A program made the translations under genes and the position numbers. From Treponema sp. C6A8 (GTDB lineage: Bacteria > Spirochaetota > Spirochaetia > Treponematales > Treponemataceae): a DNA stretch of 64,000 nt. Shown piece by piece: positions 17,144 through 25,400 of this stretch. Position 1 is the stretch's first letter, and each line of letters starts with the position of its first letter. The notes beneath the pieces were generated by a model. It ran no database searches. It had not been told where the DNA came from and worked only from the letters and a program-made list of their open reading frames with translations. The DNA lies in the NCBI RefSeq assembly GCF_000619925.1, contig NZ_KK211042.1, positions 124,001 through 188,000 on the forward strand, written 5' to 3'.

Positions 17144-17174
17144 CAAGAAACAGGAACAGTTTTCAAATAAAAAA

Positions 17175-17328
17175 AAAGAAAATGCTCCCGCATGGAACCG
17201 TAATTTGCTCCGCTGCTTTGCACTCGCCGCAAGCTACGCTTGCTCTGTAGGCAAATTTACGCGTTGTATATCCCGCATCGTGCAAAAACCTGCGCAAATC
17301 ACGAACCCATGCTACGCATTTTCTTTCT
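17175..17328 (+). repeat. Family B structured intergenic element, full copy B1
   Basis: Lies between the fabV stop and the pyrB promoter. Same outline as B2 and B3: AAAATGC/GCATTTT outer stem, CATGGAACCGTAATTTGC against GCAAATCACGAACCCATG, and a GCAAGC-TAC-GCTTGC hairpin. Its middle helix is GCTTTGCAC with GTGCAAAAAC, where B2 and B3 have GCTTTTCGC with GCGAAAAAAGC; the exchange is compensatory. Confidence 0.75.
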
Positions 17329-17346
17329 TACATATTGTCAGTTTTC

Positions 17347-18603
17347 TTAGTCAATTACATCCATTCTTGCTACATCTGCCGTATAGTCTACACCGGCTAC
17401 GTCAAAGCCGTTTGTGGCGTAGAAGTCGTGTTTGTAGCCGTCAAGGTCACAGATTTCGGCAATGTTGTCGTTGTTTACCTTTGCCATCAGCTTATCAACC
17501 TCGGCCTGAACGTCAGGCTGCATTTCAAGGTCGTCAACGCGGATGCGGTTTTCTTCATCAACAGGAACTTTTCCTGCAGCGCTGTTTTCGCCGGTATAAA
17601 GGCGTTCAGCAAAAAGACGCTCCATCTGTTCAATACAGCCTTCGTGAGTTCCCTTAGCTTTCATAACCTTAAAGAGGATTGAAAGGTAGAGGGAAATAAT
17701 AGGGATAACGGCAGAAGAACGTGTTACAAGTCCCTTGTTTACAGAAACGTAAGCGGCACCGCCAAGTTCCTTGCTCAATTTTTCGTTCAAAGTGTGAGCA
17801 GTAGCTTCAAGGTGCTTTTTAGCCTGACCGATTGTACCGTCGCGGTAGATTGCGTGGCTCAATTCAGGTCCGATATAAGAGTAAGCAACAGTGCGGCAGC
17901 CATCAGCCAAAACGCCTGCAGCGGCAAGCTGGTCAATCCAAAGCTGCCAGTCTTCACCACCCATTACCTTTACAGTGTTGGCGATTTCTTCTTCGTTAGC
18001 AGGTTCAGCAGCAGATTCCTTCAAAGTGTTTGTAAGAATGTCGATTCCGTTTCCTGCGTATGTTTTTCCAATTGGTTTGATAACTGATTTATAAAGAATG
18101 TGAGCACCAGTTTCGCTGTTTGGATCAATTTTATCAGGGTCAGAGCGAACAGGAGAAGCAAGAGAATAAACTACAAGGTCAAATTTCTTTCCTGCTTTTT
18201 TTGCTTCTTCAATAATCATTTTGCGAGTTTCGTGACTGAAAGCATCTGCAGAGAAAGTTTCTGTAAACAAACCTTCTTTCTTTGCTGCGCGGTCAAATGC
18301 CAGGTTGTTGTACCAGCCAGGAGTTCCGCCCTTAGTTTCTGTTCCGGCTTTTTCAAAAGAAACACCGATTGTGTCAGCGCCATATTCGAATGCTGCAGAA
18401 ATGCGGCTGGCAAGTCCATAACCTGTAGAACAGCCCAAAACAAGAACAAATTTAGGACCATTTCCGCCCTCTTTCAAAGACTTTGTTCCGCGTTTTGCTT
18501 TCTGAGCCTTTACAAACTCAATCTGATTTTCAACTTCCTTTGCACATCCAATCGGGTGAGCGTTAAGACACATGTTCGAACGAACCATCGGTTTAATTAC
18601 CAT
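17347..18603 (-). CDS. fabV: NADH-dependent trans-2-enoyl-ACP/CoA reductase (FabV/Ter)
   Basis: 418 residues, the expected size of FabV/Ter. Key features are VLVLGCSTGYGLASRISAAF (NADH-binding loop), TIGVSFEKAG, VVYSLASPVR, and the extended active-site spacing Y-x8-K, here YVSVNKGLVTRSSAVIP after the YSYIGPE motif. The T. denticola homologue is the classical Ter enzyme. It reduces enoyl-ACP or crotonyl-CoA in fatty acid or butyrate metabolism. AGGAG precedes the ATG. fabF lies upstream on the same strand, separated by a family C element, consistent with a role in fatty acid synthesis here. Confidence 0.95.
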   Translation of the reverse strand: MVIKPMVRSNMCLNAHPIGCAKEVENQIEFVKAQKAKRGTKSLKEGGNGPKFVLVLGCSTGYGLASRISAAFEYGADTIGVSFEKAGTETKGGTPGWYNNLAFDRAAKKEGLFTETFSADAFSHETRKMIIEEAKKAGKKFDLVVYSLASPVRSDPDKIDPNSETGAHILYKSVIKPIGKTYAGNGIDILTNTLKESAAEPANEEEIANTVKVMGGEDWQLWIDQLAAAGVLADGCRTVAYSYIGPELSHAIYRDGTIGQAKKHLEATAHTLNEKLSKELGGAAYVSVNKGLVTRSSAVIPIISLYLSILFKVMKAKGTHEGCIEQMERLFAERLYTGENSAAGKVPVDEENRIRVDDLEMQPDVQAEVDKLMAKVNNDNIAEICDLDGYKHDFYATNGFDVAGVDYTADVARMDVID

Positions 18604-18645
18604 CTTTATCTCCTATATCAGTAAAATATTCTTTCCATAGATTCC

Positions 18646-18800
18646 AGGTTTTAGGTGTCAGGTTCCAGGTTCTAGGAAGGTGGGGGAAGTCTCCCCCTCG
18701 CTTCAACCGCCTTCGGCGTTTTTCGCTACCCCCTCTGCGGGCTCAAACGCCGCCCGCAACACCTGCTTACCTAGCACCTATAACCTAACACCTAGCACCT
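18646..18800. repeat. Family C structured element C1 within a 31-bp inverted repeat
   Basis: Arms at 18646-18676 and 18770-18800 are imperfect inverted repeats made of AGGT-spaced units (right arm CCTAGCACCTATAACC and so on). The core between them has three hairpins: GGGG-AAGTCT-CCCC, AACCGCC-TTC-GGCGTT and GCGGG..CCCGC, joined by CTCGCTTCAA and CGCTACCCC. The core recurs at 59160-59237. The right arm overlaps the last codons of fabF. Confidence 0.65.
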
Positions 18801-20048
18801 CTTAAAAATTACACATCCGTTATGACCGCCAAAACCTAATGAACAGCTGGCCGCAGCCTTTACTTCGCACTTTACGCCGCTTTTTGGAGTGTAGTCCAGG
18901 TCACAGCCGTGTTCCAGATCAGGGTTATCAAGATTTGCAGTAGGAGGAATAAAGTTTTCTTCCATAGCCTTAATACACATGATTGCTTCTATTGCACCAG
19001 CGCCACCAACCATGTGACCGGTTTCACTCTTTGTAGAACTGATATGCAGTTTTTTTGCATAATCACCGAAAACAGTCTTTACCATGGCAGTTTCTGCAGT
19101 ATCGTTTGCGGCAGTAGAAGTTCCGTGAGCGTTGTAATACTGAACTTCTTCAGGTTTCATACCCGCATCTTCAAAGGCAAGCTTCATTGCCCTGACACCG
19201 CCTGCCCCATCAGGACAAGGCGCTGTAATATGATATGCGTCGCTTGAACAGCCGTAGCCTGCAAGTTCTGCAAGGATTTTTGCACCGCGGGCTTTTGCGT
19301 GCTCATACTCTTCAAGAACAAGAACAGCCGAACCTTCAGCCATAACAAAGCCGCTTCTGTCTTTATCAAAAGGACGGCTGGCAGCCTTTGGATTATCATT
19401 GAATTTTGTAGTCAAAGCAGAAAGAGCCTGGTAGCAGCCGATATTAAAACCGGTTACATTGGCATCAACACCACCAGCAAAGCAGACATCAAGACGACCT
19501 GCACGAATCAAATCAAGACCAACGCCAAGAGCATCTGTTCCGGAAGCACAGGCAGTAGAAACTGTGTAAGAAGGACCGTGAATCTGAAAGTGCATTGCAA
19601 CCTGAGCGGCAGCCTCATTATTCAAAACAAGAGGAGCTGTAAGCGGCGGGATACGTGTTACACCGGCAGCGGGGTCATAATATTTTTTGTAGGCATTTTC
19701 CAAATCATCAGAAAGACCGATTCCAACACCAGTTACAATTCCAGCCTTTACGCCTTCAAGAGTCTGGGCATTAAAGCCAGCCTGATTGCCGGCTTCGATA
19801 CTTGCTCCCAGAAGGAACTTAGAAAAACGTGACATTTTTCTTGCAAGCTTTTTGTCTACGCCATAATTTTCAAGAGAAAAATCTTTTACTTCGCCAGCAA
19901 TCTGAACAAGATGATTAGAAGCATCAAAAAGAGTGATTTTATCAATTCCGCTTTCGCCGTTTTTTACTTTATTCCAGGTATCAGTAACGTTGTTTCCACA
20001 AGAAGAAACACATCCAATGCCAGTTACCACAACTCGAGTCCGAGCCAT
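18792..20048 (-). CDS. fabF: Beta-ketoacyl-ACP synthase II
   Basis: 418 residues from the second of two adjacent ATGs, because GAGG lies 6 bases before it but only 3 before the first. Thiolase-fold motifs: TGIGCVSSCGNNVTDTW, catalytic Cys in VSTACASGTDAL, His in YNAHGTSTAANDTAE, Lys/His in TKSETGHMVGGAGAIEA, and the C-terminal SLGFGGHNG. It elongates acyl-ACP by condensing with malonyl-ACP. The stop lies inside the arm of repeat C1. The upstream region carries a promoter overlapped by a Fur-box-like palindrome. Confidence 0.95.
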   Translation of the reverse strand: MARTRVVVTGIGCVSSCGNNVTDTWNKVKNGESGIDKITLFDASNHLVQIAGEVKDFSLENYGVDKKLARKMSRFSKFLLGASIEAGNQAGFNAQTLEGVKAGIVTGVGIGLSDDLENAYKKYYDPAAGVTRIPPLTAPLVLNNEAAAQVAMHFQIHGPSYTVSTACASGTDALGVGLDLIRAGRLDVCFAGGVDANVTGFNIGCYQALSALTTKFNDNPKAASRPFDKDRSGFVMAEGSAVLVLEEYEHAKARGAKILAELAGYGCSSDAYHITAPCPDGAGGVRAMKLAFEDAGMKPEEVQYYNAHGTSTAANDTAETAMVKTVFGDYAKKLHISSTKSETGHMVGGAGAIEAIMCIKAMEENFIPPTANLDNPDLEHGCDLDYTPKSGVKCEVKAAASCSLGFGGHNGCVIFKRC

Positions 20049-20068
20049 CATTCACCTCTATAAAAAAA

Positions 20069-20150
20069 GATAAAATATTTTATCACACTAGAATGATTTT
20101 TGAAATTAGTAAAATGATAATCATTTCGACAAAAAGTGTCAACTTTGTCA
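20069..20150. promoter_or_regulatory. Divergent fabF / methyltransferase control region with Fur-box-like palindrome
   Basis: Minus strand: -35 TTGACA (20137-20142), 17 bases, -10 TATCAT (20114-20119) toward fabF. The -10 lies inside the palindrome AAATGATAATCATTT (20112-20126), whose ATGATAATCAT core equals the centre of the Fur-box consensus. A second perfect palindrome GATAAAATATTTTATC (20069-20084) is in the fabF leader. Plus strand: -35 TTGTCA (20145-20150), 17 bases, TAGAAT (20168-20173). The regulators are not identified. Confidence 0.55.
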
Positions 20151-20202
20151 TGTTAAAATGATGATAATAGAATAACCTTCATAAACACGTTAAAATACCC
20201 TC

Positions 20203-20784
20203 ATGCAGCAAATCAATGAAATCAAAGACTTTGCAGACATGCACTCCGTTCCAATCATGAAGGACGAAGGAATCAGCTTTATCTGCGACTATATAAAAGA
20301 ACATAATGTAAAACGTGTGCTGGAAATTGGCACGGCAATCGGTTTTTCTTCCATTAATTTTGCCCGAGCCGGAGAAGAAGTTTTTGTTTCTACTATTGAA
20401 ATGGATTTGGAACGCTATCAGGCAGCGGTAAAAAATATTGCTGATAACGGACTTTCTGACCGCATCAACTGTTACCTTGGTGATGCCGGAACCTGGACAC
20501 CCCCGCAGGGCGAAGTATACGACCTGATTTTCATTGACGGCCCTAAAGCCCAGTACATTAATCACTTTGAGAGATTTAAAGACTCCCTGGCACCGGACGG
20601 AGTTATCATCACAGATAACCTTTCCTTTCACGGCATGGTAGAAGATTTGAGCCTGACACATAACTACAGCACAATCAAAATGATGAGGAAAATCCGAAAG
20701 TTTATAAAATTCCTGCGGGAAAACAAAGAATTTTCTACCACTTTTTACGATTTAGGTGATAGAATTTCAGTATCTAAAAGATAG
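20203..20784 (+). CDS. SAM-dependent O-methyltransferase (YrrM/TrmR-like)
   Basis: 193 residues. Class I methyltransferase fold with motif I RVLEIGTAIGFSSINFA, acidic loop STIEMDLERY, INCYLGDAG, and DLIFIDGPKAQYINHFE (metal-dependent O-methyltransferase family 3). TrmR/YrrM, which methylates 5-hydroxyuridine in tRNA, is in this group, as are catechol-type enzymes, so substrate is open. There is no Shine-Dalgarno sequence; TAAAAT (20191-20196) ends 6 bases before the ATG, which suggests a leaderless transcript, with a second promoter further up. Confidence 0.75.
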   Translation: MQQINEIKDFADMHSVPIMKDEGISFICDYIKEHNVKRVLEIGTAIGFSSINFARAGEEVFVSTIEMDLERYQAAVKNIADNGLSDRINCYLGDAGTWTPPQGEVYDLIFIDGPKAQYINHFERFKDSLAPDGVIITDNLSFHGMVEDLSLTHNYSTIKMMRKIRKFIKFLRENKEFSTTFYDLGDRISVSKR

Positions 20785-20828
20785 AACACCGCCAGGTCTG
20801 ACCGGCGGGTTTAGACAGGAGGTACATT

Positions 20829-21509
20829 TTGAATATTCTAATTTGCATTGGTGCTGTAATTTCTTTTATTGCTTTCCGCGTATTTTATTTTCTGGGGCTC
20901 CCGCTTCCCGAAGTAATTGCAAAGGGCATTACAAGCGAGTTTTTTGTATTTTACGCCTTCTACTGCTTTTTTAACAACCAGAATAAAAGCATTGCCTTCA
21001 CCCGCTACGGAATCAAAATGCTCTGCGGACTTTCCCTTGCCGTAGTTGCAGACATTGCAATCAACCTTCACATCCCTGCAGGAATTTCAATTTTCCTTGT
21101 AGTACAGCTTTTCTATATCATTGCATTCCAGGAATTCAAGCCATTTTCTTTTAAGAATTTTGCCCTGACTGTCGTAATGTCAATTGTATTTCTTGCGGGA
21201 GACCAGCTTTCACCTTTCTTCAACCTGAAAACCCTCTTCCTGCCGATTGCAATTTACACCTTCTTCCTTGCAGGTGCTGCCATTAAATCTCTTGATGCAA
21301 TTCTTTTGCCAAATAAACGCGCCCGCATTGTTCCTGCAGCCTGTCTTATCTTCCTTGCTTCTGATTTTGTGCTTCAGTTTACCCTGGGAGACATCTGCGA
21401 CCTGCCATTTGCTGCTGATCAGGTTGTGAATAACCTCTGCCATGTGCTTTATTATGCAGCCCAGTTTATGCTCGCTTACAGTTTAAGTGAAGATTTTATT
21501 GAAGAATAA
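20829..21509 (+). CDS. YhhN/TMEM86-family membrane protein (lysoplasmalogenase-like)
   Basis: 226 residues from TTG after AGGAGG. It is highly hydrophobic with about seven or eight membrane segments. The family's conserved acidic positions appear in LAVVADIAINLHIP and ACLIFLASDFVLQF, and LPIAIYTFFLAGAAIKSL matches the LPIxxY segment. Eukaryotic members hydrolyse lysoplasmalogens; bacterial function is mostly untested. Treponemes do make plasmalogens, so the activity is plausible. It follows the methyltransferase after 44 bases with a CCGCC/GGCGG hairpin. A family B element starts at its stop. Confidence 0.7.
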   Translation: MNILICIGAVISFIAFRVFYFLGLPLPEVIAKGITSEFFVFYAFYCFFNNQNKSIAFTRYGIKMLCGLSLAVVADIAINLHIPAGISIFLVVQLFYIIAFQEFKPFSFKNFALTVVMSIVFLAGDQLSPFFNLKTLFLPIAIYTFFLAGAAIKSLDAILLPNKRARIVPAACLIFLASDFVLQFTLGDICDLPFAADQVVNNLCHVLYYAAQFMLAYSLSEDFIEE

Positions 21510-21658
21510 AAAAATGCTTCCGCATGGAACCGTAATTTGCTCCGCCAGCTTTTCGCTCGCCGCAAGCTTCGCTTGCTCTGTAGGCTTTCTTCCGCGTTGT
21601 GTGCCCCGCATCGCGAAAAAAGCTTCGCAAATCACGAACCCCAGCTACGCATTTTTTT
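21508..21658 (+). repeat. Family B structured intergenic element, full copy B2
   Basis: 151 bases filling the gap between two convergent genes and overlapping both stop codons by one or two bases. Outer stem AAAAAAATGC/GCATTTTTTT, GGAACCGTAATTTGC against GCAAATCACGAACCC, AGCTTTTCGC/GCGAAAAAAGCT and a GCAAGC-TTC-GCTTGC hairpin. The poly-A/poly-T ends make it a candidate bidirectional terminator. Confidence 0.75.
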
Positions 21659-22589
21659 ACTTTCCAAGTTTCAGTGCATCCGTGTGTAGTTTCCCCTTCC
21701 CGGCTTTCAGTCCATCTGCGTTCATCTGTGTCCCATCTGTGGCTAAAAATCTTTCCCACTCTTCCGGTTCTGCCACCTCAAATTTCAGATGCTCGTGCGT
21801 AAATGGATGATCGAATTCCAGCGTGCGGGCATGAAGGGCCAGCCGTCCGAATGGGTTCGTCTTTGCCCTGTAATTTTCATCTCCGGCAAGGGGATAGCCT
21901 TTACTTGCAAGATGAGCTCGTATCTGATTTTTGCGGCCTGTATCAAGGCTCAGTTCAAAAAGAGTATGAGTTTTTCCTCTTAAAATTACCTTATAGTGAG
22001 TGCGGGCAGTAATCGTTTTAAACTCTGCCTTTCCGCCACGTACAGTTAGATTTCTTTCATAAATCGACTGCTGGTCCCGGCTCTTGTTGTAGTGATTTTT
22101 TACCGCCTGCTTTGTCAGTTTTGAAAAACTCGGCTTGTCTCCCGGTTTTGGGACAAAGCCCACGTTATATGCATTATAGGCAAGCTCGTCATCAATAAGT
22201 CCGCTGTCCGGCAAAGGCTTTGGCGCGTTTCTTCCTGTCGGATTTTCTGCAACTGCCCGGTAAAGACGCTCTGTTACCATCTTATGCCAGCTGTCCATGA
22301 TTTTTTTCTGCGCCGCCTCAGAAAGGGCAAACATCATTACGCCCGAAGTGTCGCGGTCAAGGCGGTGAACTGTAAAGGGTCTGTGATTTTTTGCCCAGGT
22401 CCCCTTCTTTCTCATAATCTGTTCAAGAACTGCAAGAGCCGTTTTTGCCTTGCTTCCCGGATATGGAACTGAAAGCATTCCGCTGGGTTTAAAAATTACC
22501 GCAATCCATTCATCTTCGTATAAAACTTCTATTCTTTCGTGCCCAAAGTCTGCCTTGTGGGCCTTTTTATATTCCGTACTGGCTTTCAT
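21657..22589 (-). CDS. RluA-family pseudouridine synthase
   Basis: 310 residues starting at 22589, where MKAST follows the pdxR stop by four bases; an upstream start would overlap pdxR. RluA core: EWIAVIFKPSGMLSVPYPG, catalytic Asp in VHRLDRDTSGVMMFALS, then ARTHYKVI and RKNQIRAHLASKGYPLAGDENY. Such enzymes isomerise specific uridines in rRNA or tRNA. The order and RLD motif are standard, but no S4 domain is evident. The stop overlaps the end of family B element B2. No clear Shine-Dalgarno sequence; it is probably translated by coupling with pdxR. Confidence 0.9.
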   Translation of the reverse strand: MKASTEYKKAHKADFGHERIEVLYEDEWIAVIFKPSGMLSVPYPGSKAKTALAVLEQIMRKKGTWAKNHRPFTVHRLDRDTSGVMMFALSEAAQKKIMDSWHKMVTERLYRAVAENPTGRNAPKPLPDSGLIDDELAYNAYNVGFVPKPGDKPSFSKLTKQAVKNHYNKSRDQQSIYERNLTVRGGKAEFKTITARTHYKVILRGKTHTLFELSLDTGRKNQIRAHLASKGYPLAGDENYRAKTNPFGRLALHARTLEFDHPFTHEHLKFEVAEPEEWERFLATDGTQMNADGLKAGKGKLHTDALKLGK

Positions 22590-22593
22590 GGCT

Positions 22594-24051
22594 TTATTGT
22601 AACGCTTTTTCCATGCGCTGAACAATCGCCGGGATTTTTTCTTTTTCCAGGGCAGAATAATTGATTACAAAGGTCTGGGAAGTGGAAGTACCTTCTTCCA
22701 TCGCCGCTGCCCCCTCCCCGGCATCTTCGTAATAAAACTCCCTCAAAAGCGGCAGATTCAGTCCTTCTTTTGCAAAGGCAGCCTTCAAATCCCGGTCGCC
22801 AGCCCCGTCCCAACTCTTAAAGCTCAGCAGAAAGTGCAGTCCCGCTTCCTCTTCTGCAATCTCAATCAAATCCTTAAAGGCAGAATGAGAAAGAGCGTAA
22901 ATAAAAGTGTTACGCAGATTGCGGTAATAGTTTTTCATTCTGATAAGGTGGTTGGCGTAAAAGCCGTCATTGATAAAATCTGCAAGGGTGTACTGCTCAA
23001 AGGCAGAAACCGGACAGGAATAAAAGCCCAGCTTTTTCTGAAAATCAGACGCAATGCCGGCAGGAAGAACCATATAGCTTATTCGGAAGGAAGGCGAAAT
23101 CGTTTTGGAAAAGGTATTAACGTAAATAACCTTACCGCTGCTGTCTCCGCTAAAAAGTGTCGGAAGAGGCTTCCCGTTAAAACGGAACTCGCTGTCGTAA
23201 TCATCTTCTATTATAAAGCGGTCGGGAGCCTCAGACGCCCACTGTAAAAGTTCAAGGCGGCGGCGGATTGGCATTACTCGGCCGGTCGGAAAGTGATGGG
23301 CCGGAGAAAGATGGATTATGTCGATTTGCTTTTGATTTAAAAGCGAAGTATCAAGCCCCTGAGAGTCGATGAGAACCGGTTTTACATCTGCCCCGTTGAG
23401 CTGAAAAACCGAGGCAACCTTGTGGTAACCGGGATTTTCCACACCGTAGATTTTATTCCGCCCGAAAAACTGAACCAGCATTGAATAAAGGGATTCTGTT
23501 CCCGCACCAATTACAATCTGCTCGGGCTGGATGCTCATATTTCTAAAGCCGCTTAAGTGACGGGCAATGGCGGCCCGAAGTTCGTAAACGCCGTTAACAT
23601 CCTGGCGCTGCAAAAGCTTTTCATCACCGCTTTTGAGAACCCGCCTCATAACGTGGGCCCACTGGGAAAAGGGGAAGCGCTCCAGGTTTGGTGTGTTAGA
23701 GCGGAAGTCGAAGAAGAATTTTTTGCCGGCGCGGGCGGGCGGCGTCGCAAGCTTTATGCCGGCATTTGAGGGCGCGGTGGCGACGTAATCCCCCGGCGCA
23801 CCGTCAGGTGCGATTTCAGTTACGAAAAATCCTTTTTTTTCAATCGAATATATATAGCCCTCGTCGATAAGCTGCTCGTAGGCATTCTGAACGGTAATGA
23901 CGCTGACGCCAAGATGAGAGGCAAGAGCGCGTTTTGAGGGAAGCTTTTCATCGGCTTTAAGAAGGCCGGCAGAAATCTGACTGCGGATAGAAGAGGAAAG
24001 AAAATCACAGAGGCCGGCATCGCCGCGTTTGGAAAAATCAATGGTAATCAC
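22594..24051 (-). CDS. pdxR: MocR-family regulator with aminotransferase domain (PdxR-like)
   Basis: 485 residues. Residues 1-70 are a GntR winged helix (IRSQISAGLLKADEKLPSKR, ALASHLGVSVITVQNAYEQL). Residues about 100-480 are an aminotransferase-fold sensor with IIEDDYDSEFRF and the PLP lysine in NTFSKTISPSFRISY. MocR/PdxR proteins respond to pyridoxal phosphate. The start is GTG and lacks a Shine-Dalgarno sequence; TAATAT ends exactly 6 bases upstream, which suggests a leaderless mRNA. A 473-base pseudogene copy lies at 38844-39316, and the 14-base motif at its start recurs before the pyridoxal kinase gene, which supports a vitamin B6 role. Confidence 0.85.
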   Translation of the reverse strand: MITIDFSKRGDAGLCDFLSSSIRSQISAGLLKADEKLPSKRALASHLGVSVITVQNAYEQLIDEGYIYSIEKKGFFVTEIAPDGAPGDYVATAPSNAGIKLATPPARAGKKFFFDFRSNTPNLERFPFSQWAHVMRRVLKSGDEKLLQRQDVNGVYELRAAIARHLSGFRNMSIQPEQIVIGAGTESLYSMLVQFFGRNKIYGVENPGYHKVASVFQLNGADVKPVLIDSQGLDTSLLNQKQIDIIHLSPAHHFPTGRVMPIRRRLELLQWASEAPDRFIIEDDYDSEFRFNGKPLPTLFSGDSSGKVIYVNTFSKTISPSFRISYMVLPAGIASDFQKKLGFYSCPVSAFEQYTLADFINDGFYANHLIRMKNYYRNLRNTFIYALSHSAFKDLIEIAEEEAGLHFLLSFKSWDGAGDRDLKAAFAKEGLNLPLLREFYYEDAGEGAAAMEEGTSTSQTFVINYSALEKEKIPAIVQRMEKALQ

Positions 24052-24064
24052 AATCTGATATTAT
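24051..24064. promoter_or_regulatory. CAATCTGATATTAT motif at pdxR start
   Basis: This 14-mer overlaps the pdxR -10 region and start codon. Identical 14-mers lie at 36075-36088 (before the pyridoxal kinase) and 39310-39323 (at the pdxR pseudogene). It is a candidate regulator-binding or promoter motif; repetition is seen, function is inferred. Confidence 0.45.
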
Positions 24065-24118
24065 CATTAAGATGAAAAAAATTTAATAATAAGCTAAAAT
24101 CGTGGGCAGGAAAAAATC

Positions 24119-25306
24119 ATGGCGCTCAGTGCTCAATACATTTACAATTATACGGTCAATATGTTCAGGCTTAAGCTCATAGCTGGAAAAGAAGGGCTTA
24201 ATAAATATGTAAGCTGGATGTGCTACACAGAAGACCCTGACACCATTGAATTTATCAGGGGAAGCGAACTTGCAATTACAACGGGACTGAACGTTTTCCG
24301 CCACTCTCAGAATACAGATGACAAATCTAATGAATACATAACGGAATTTCTTTACAGAACGATTTCAGAACTTTCAAGCCGCAATGCTTCAGGCCTGATT
24401 GTAAACGTCGGAAAGTATATAGAAACAATTCCGGCTGCTATTATCGCCCTCTGCGACAGGCTGCAGTTTCCACTTTTTACAATGCCCTGGGAAATCCACA
24501 CAATTGATTTGATGCAGGAAGTCTGTAATAAAATCGTAAACGATAATCAAAAGCATAAGACTCTTGAGCAGAGTTTTTACGATGCCATCTTCCGTCCCAA
24601 AAGCTTTGACGCAAGCTGCCTTGAGAATACTCCTTTTGCAAATACTCAGGTCTTTTCTATTATATTAATGGATATTCCTGATAATCTTTTTGAAAATGAT
24701 TCTGACCAGATTGAACATTACATTGATTTTTCCTTCAATACAAAAATCGGTCTGAGTCCTATTGATTTCTGCTGGTTTATTTATAACGGGAAAGCAGTTT
24801 ATATCCTTCATTGTGACGGCAGGGAAACAGCCTCCCTTATGCTTAGGGTTTCTAAAAAAGACAAATATTTTTCTAATTCCCGGATTGCAGTTTCTGCCGT
24901 ATGCAGCTCTTACAAGGGGCTTGGGGCTGAATTCGAGCATGCGGATTTTGCCCTTAATTTCTTCAATAAAACAAAGGGAATCTGCGACTATAATTCTCTT
25001 GGCGTTTATAAGATTTTTGCAGAAGTAAAAGACAAGGCAATCCTGCAGAATTTTTACAATGAAGTTTTAGGAAAGCTTGATTCGCTTGGAAAAGCAAAAC
25101 GGGATGATTATCTGGAAACTTTGAAGCTTTACGCTGATTTTGGCGGAAGGATTCAGAAAACTGCAGAAGAAAATGCGGCCCACCGCAATACAATTAATTA
25201 CCGCATTCACAGGATATCTGAAATTCTGGGGCTCGATTTACAGGATTCCGAGAACATGTATCAGATTCAGACGGCGCTTCATATAAAAAATCTGCTTTCT
25301 GAATAA
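24119..25306 (+). CDS. PucR-family transcriptional regulator
   Basis: 395 residues. The N-terminal part (VNMFRLKLIAGKEGLNKYVS, then ELAITTGLNVF) is the PucR sensor domain, and the C-terminus (AEENAAHRNTINYRIHRISE) is the PucR helix-turn-helix. Such regulators control purine or pyrimidine catabolism. It converges on the nine-gene pyrimidine-degradation operon, their stops facing each other across a shared terminator, so it is a likely regulator of that operon by proximity. The start follows AGGAAAAAATC, and a possible -10 TAAAAT is upstream. Confidence 0.85.
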   Translation: MALSAQYIYNYTVNMFRLKLIAGKEGLNKYVSWMCYTEDPDTIEFIRGSELAITTGLNVFRHSQNTDDKSNEYITEFLYRTISELSSRNASGLIVNVGKYIETIPAAIIALCDRLQFPLFTMPWEIHTIDLMQEVCNKIVNDNQKHKTLEQSFYDAIFRPKSFDASCLENTPFANTQVFSIILMDIPDNLFENDSDQIEHYIDFSFNTKIGLSPIDFCWFIYNGKAVYILHCDGRETASLMLRVSKKDKYFSNSRIAVSAVCSSYKGLGAEFEHADFALNFFNKTKGICDYNSLGVYKIFAEVKDKAILQNFYNEVLGKLDSLGKAKRDDYLETLKLYADFGGRIQKTAEENAAHRNTINYRIHRISEILGLDLQDSENMYQIQTALHIKNLLSE

Positions 25307-25309
25307 AAA

Positions 25310-25398
25310 AGGCAGCAGACTTCTGAACGCTTACTAAAACAGAAATCTGCCGCCCAAAAAACTGAGTGTAGGAGGTACTAATTTCCCGCTCAGTTTTT
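25310..25398. terminator. Bidirectional terminator between PucR gene and pyrimidine operon
   Basis: Two hairpins: GGCAGCAGA-TTCTG with CAGAA-TCTGCCGCC, then AAAAAACTGAG with CTCAGTTTTTTTT. T-runs exist on both strands, so it can end transcripts of both converging genes. Confidence 0.8.
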
Positions 25399-25400
25399 TT

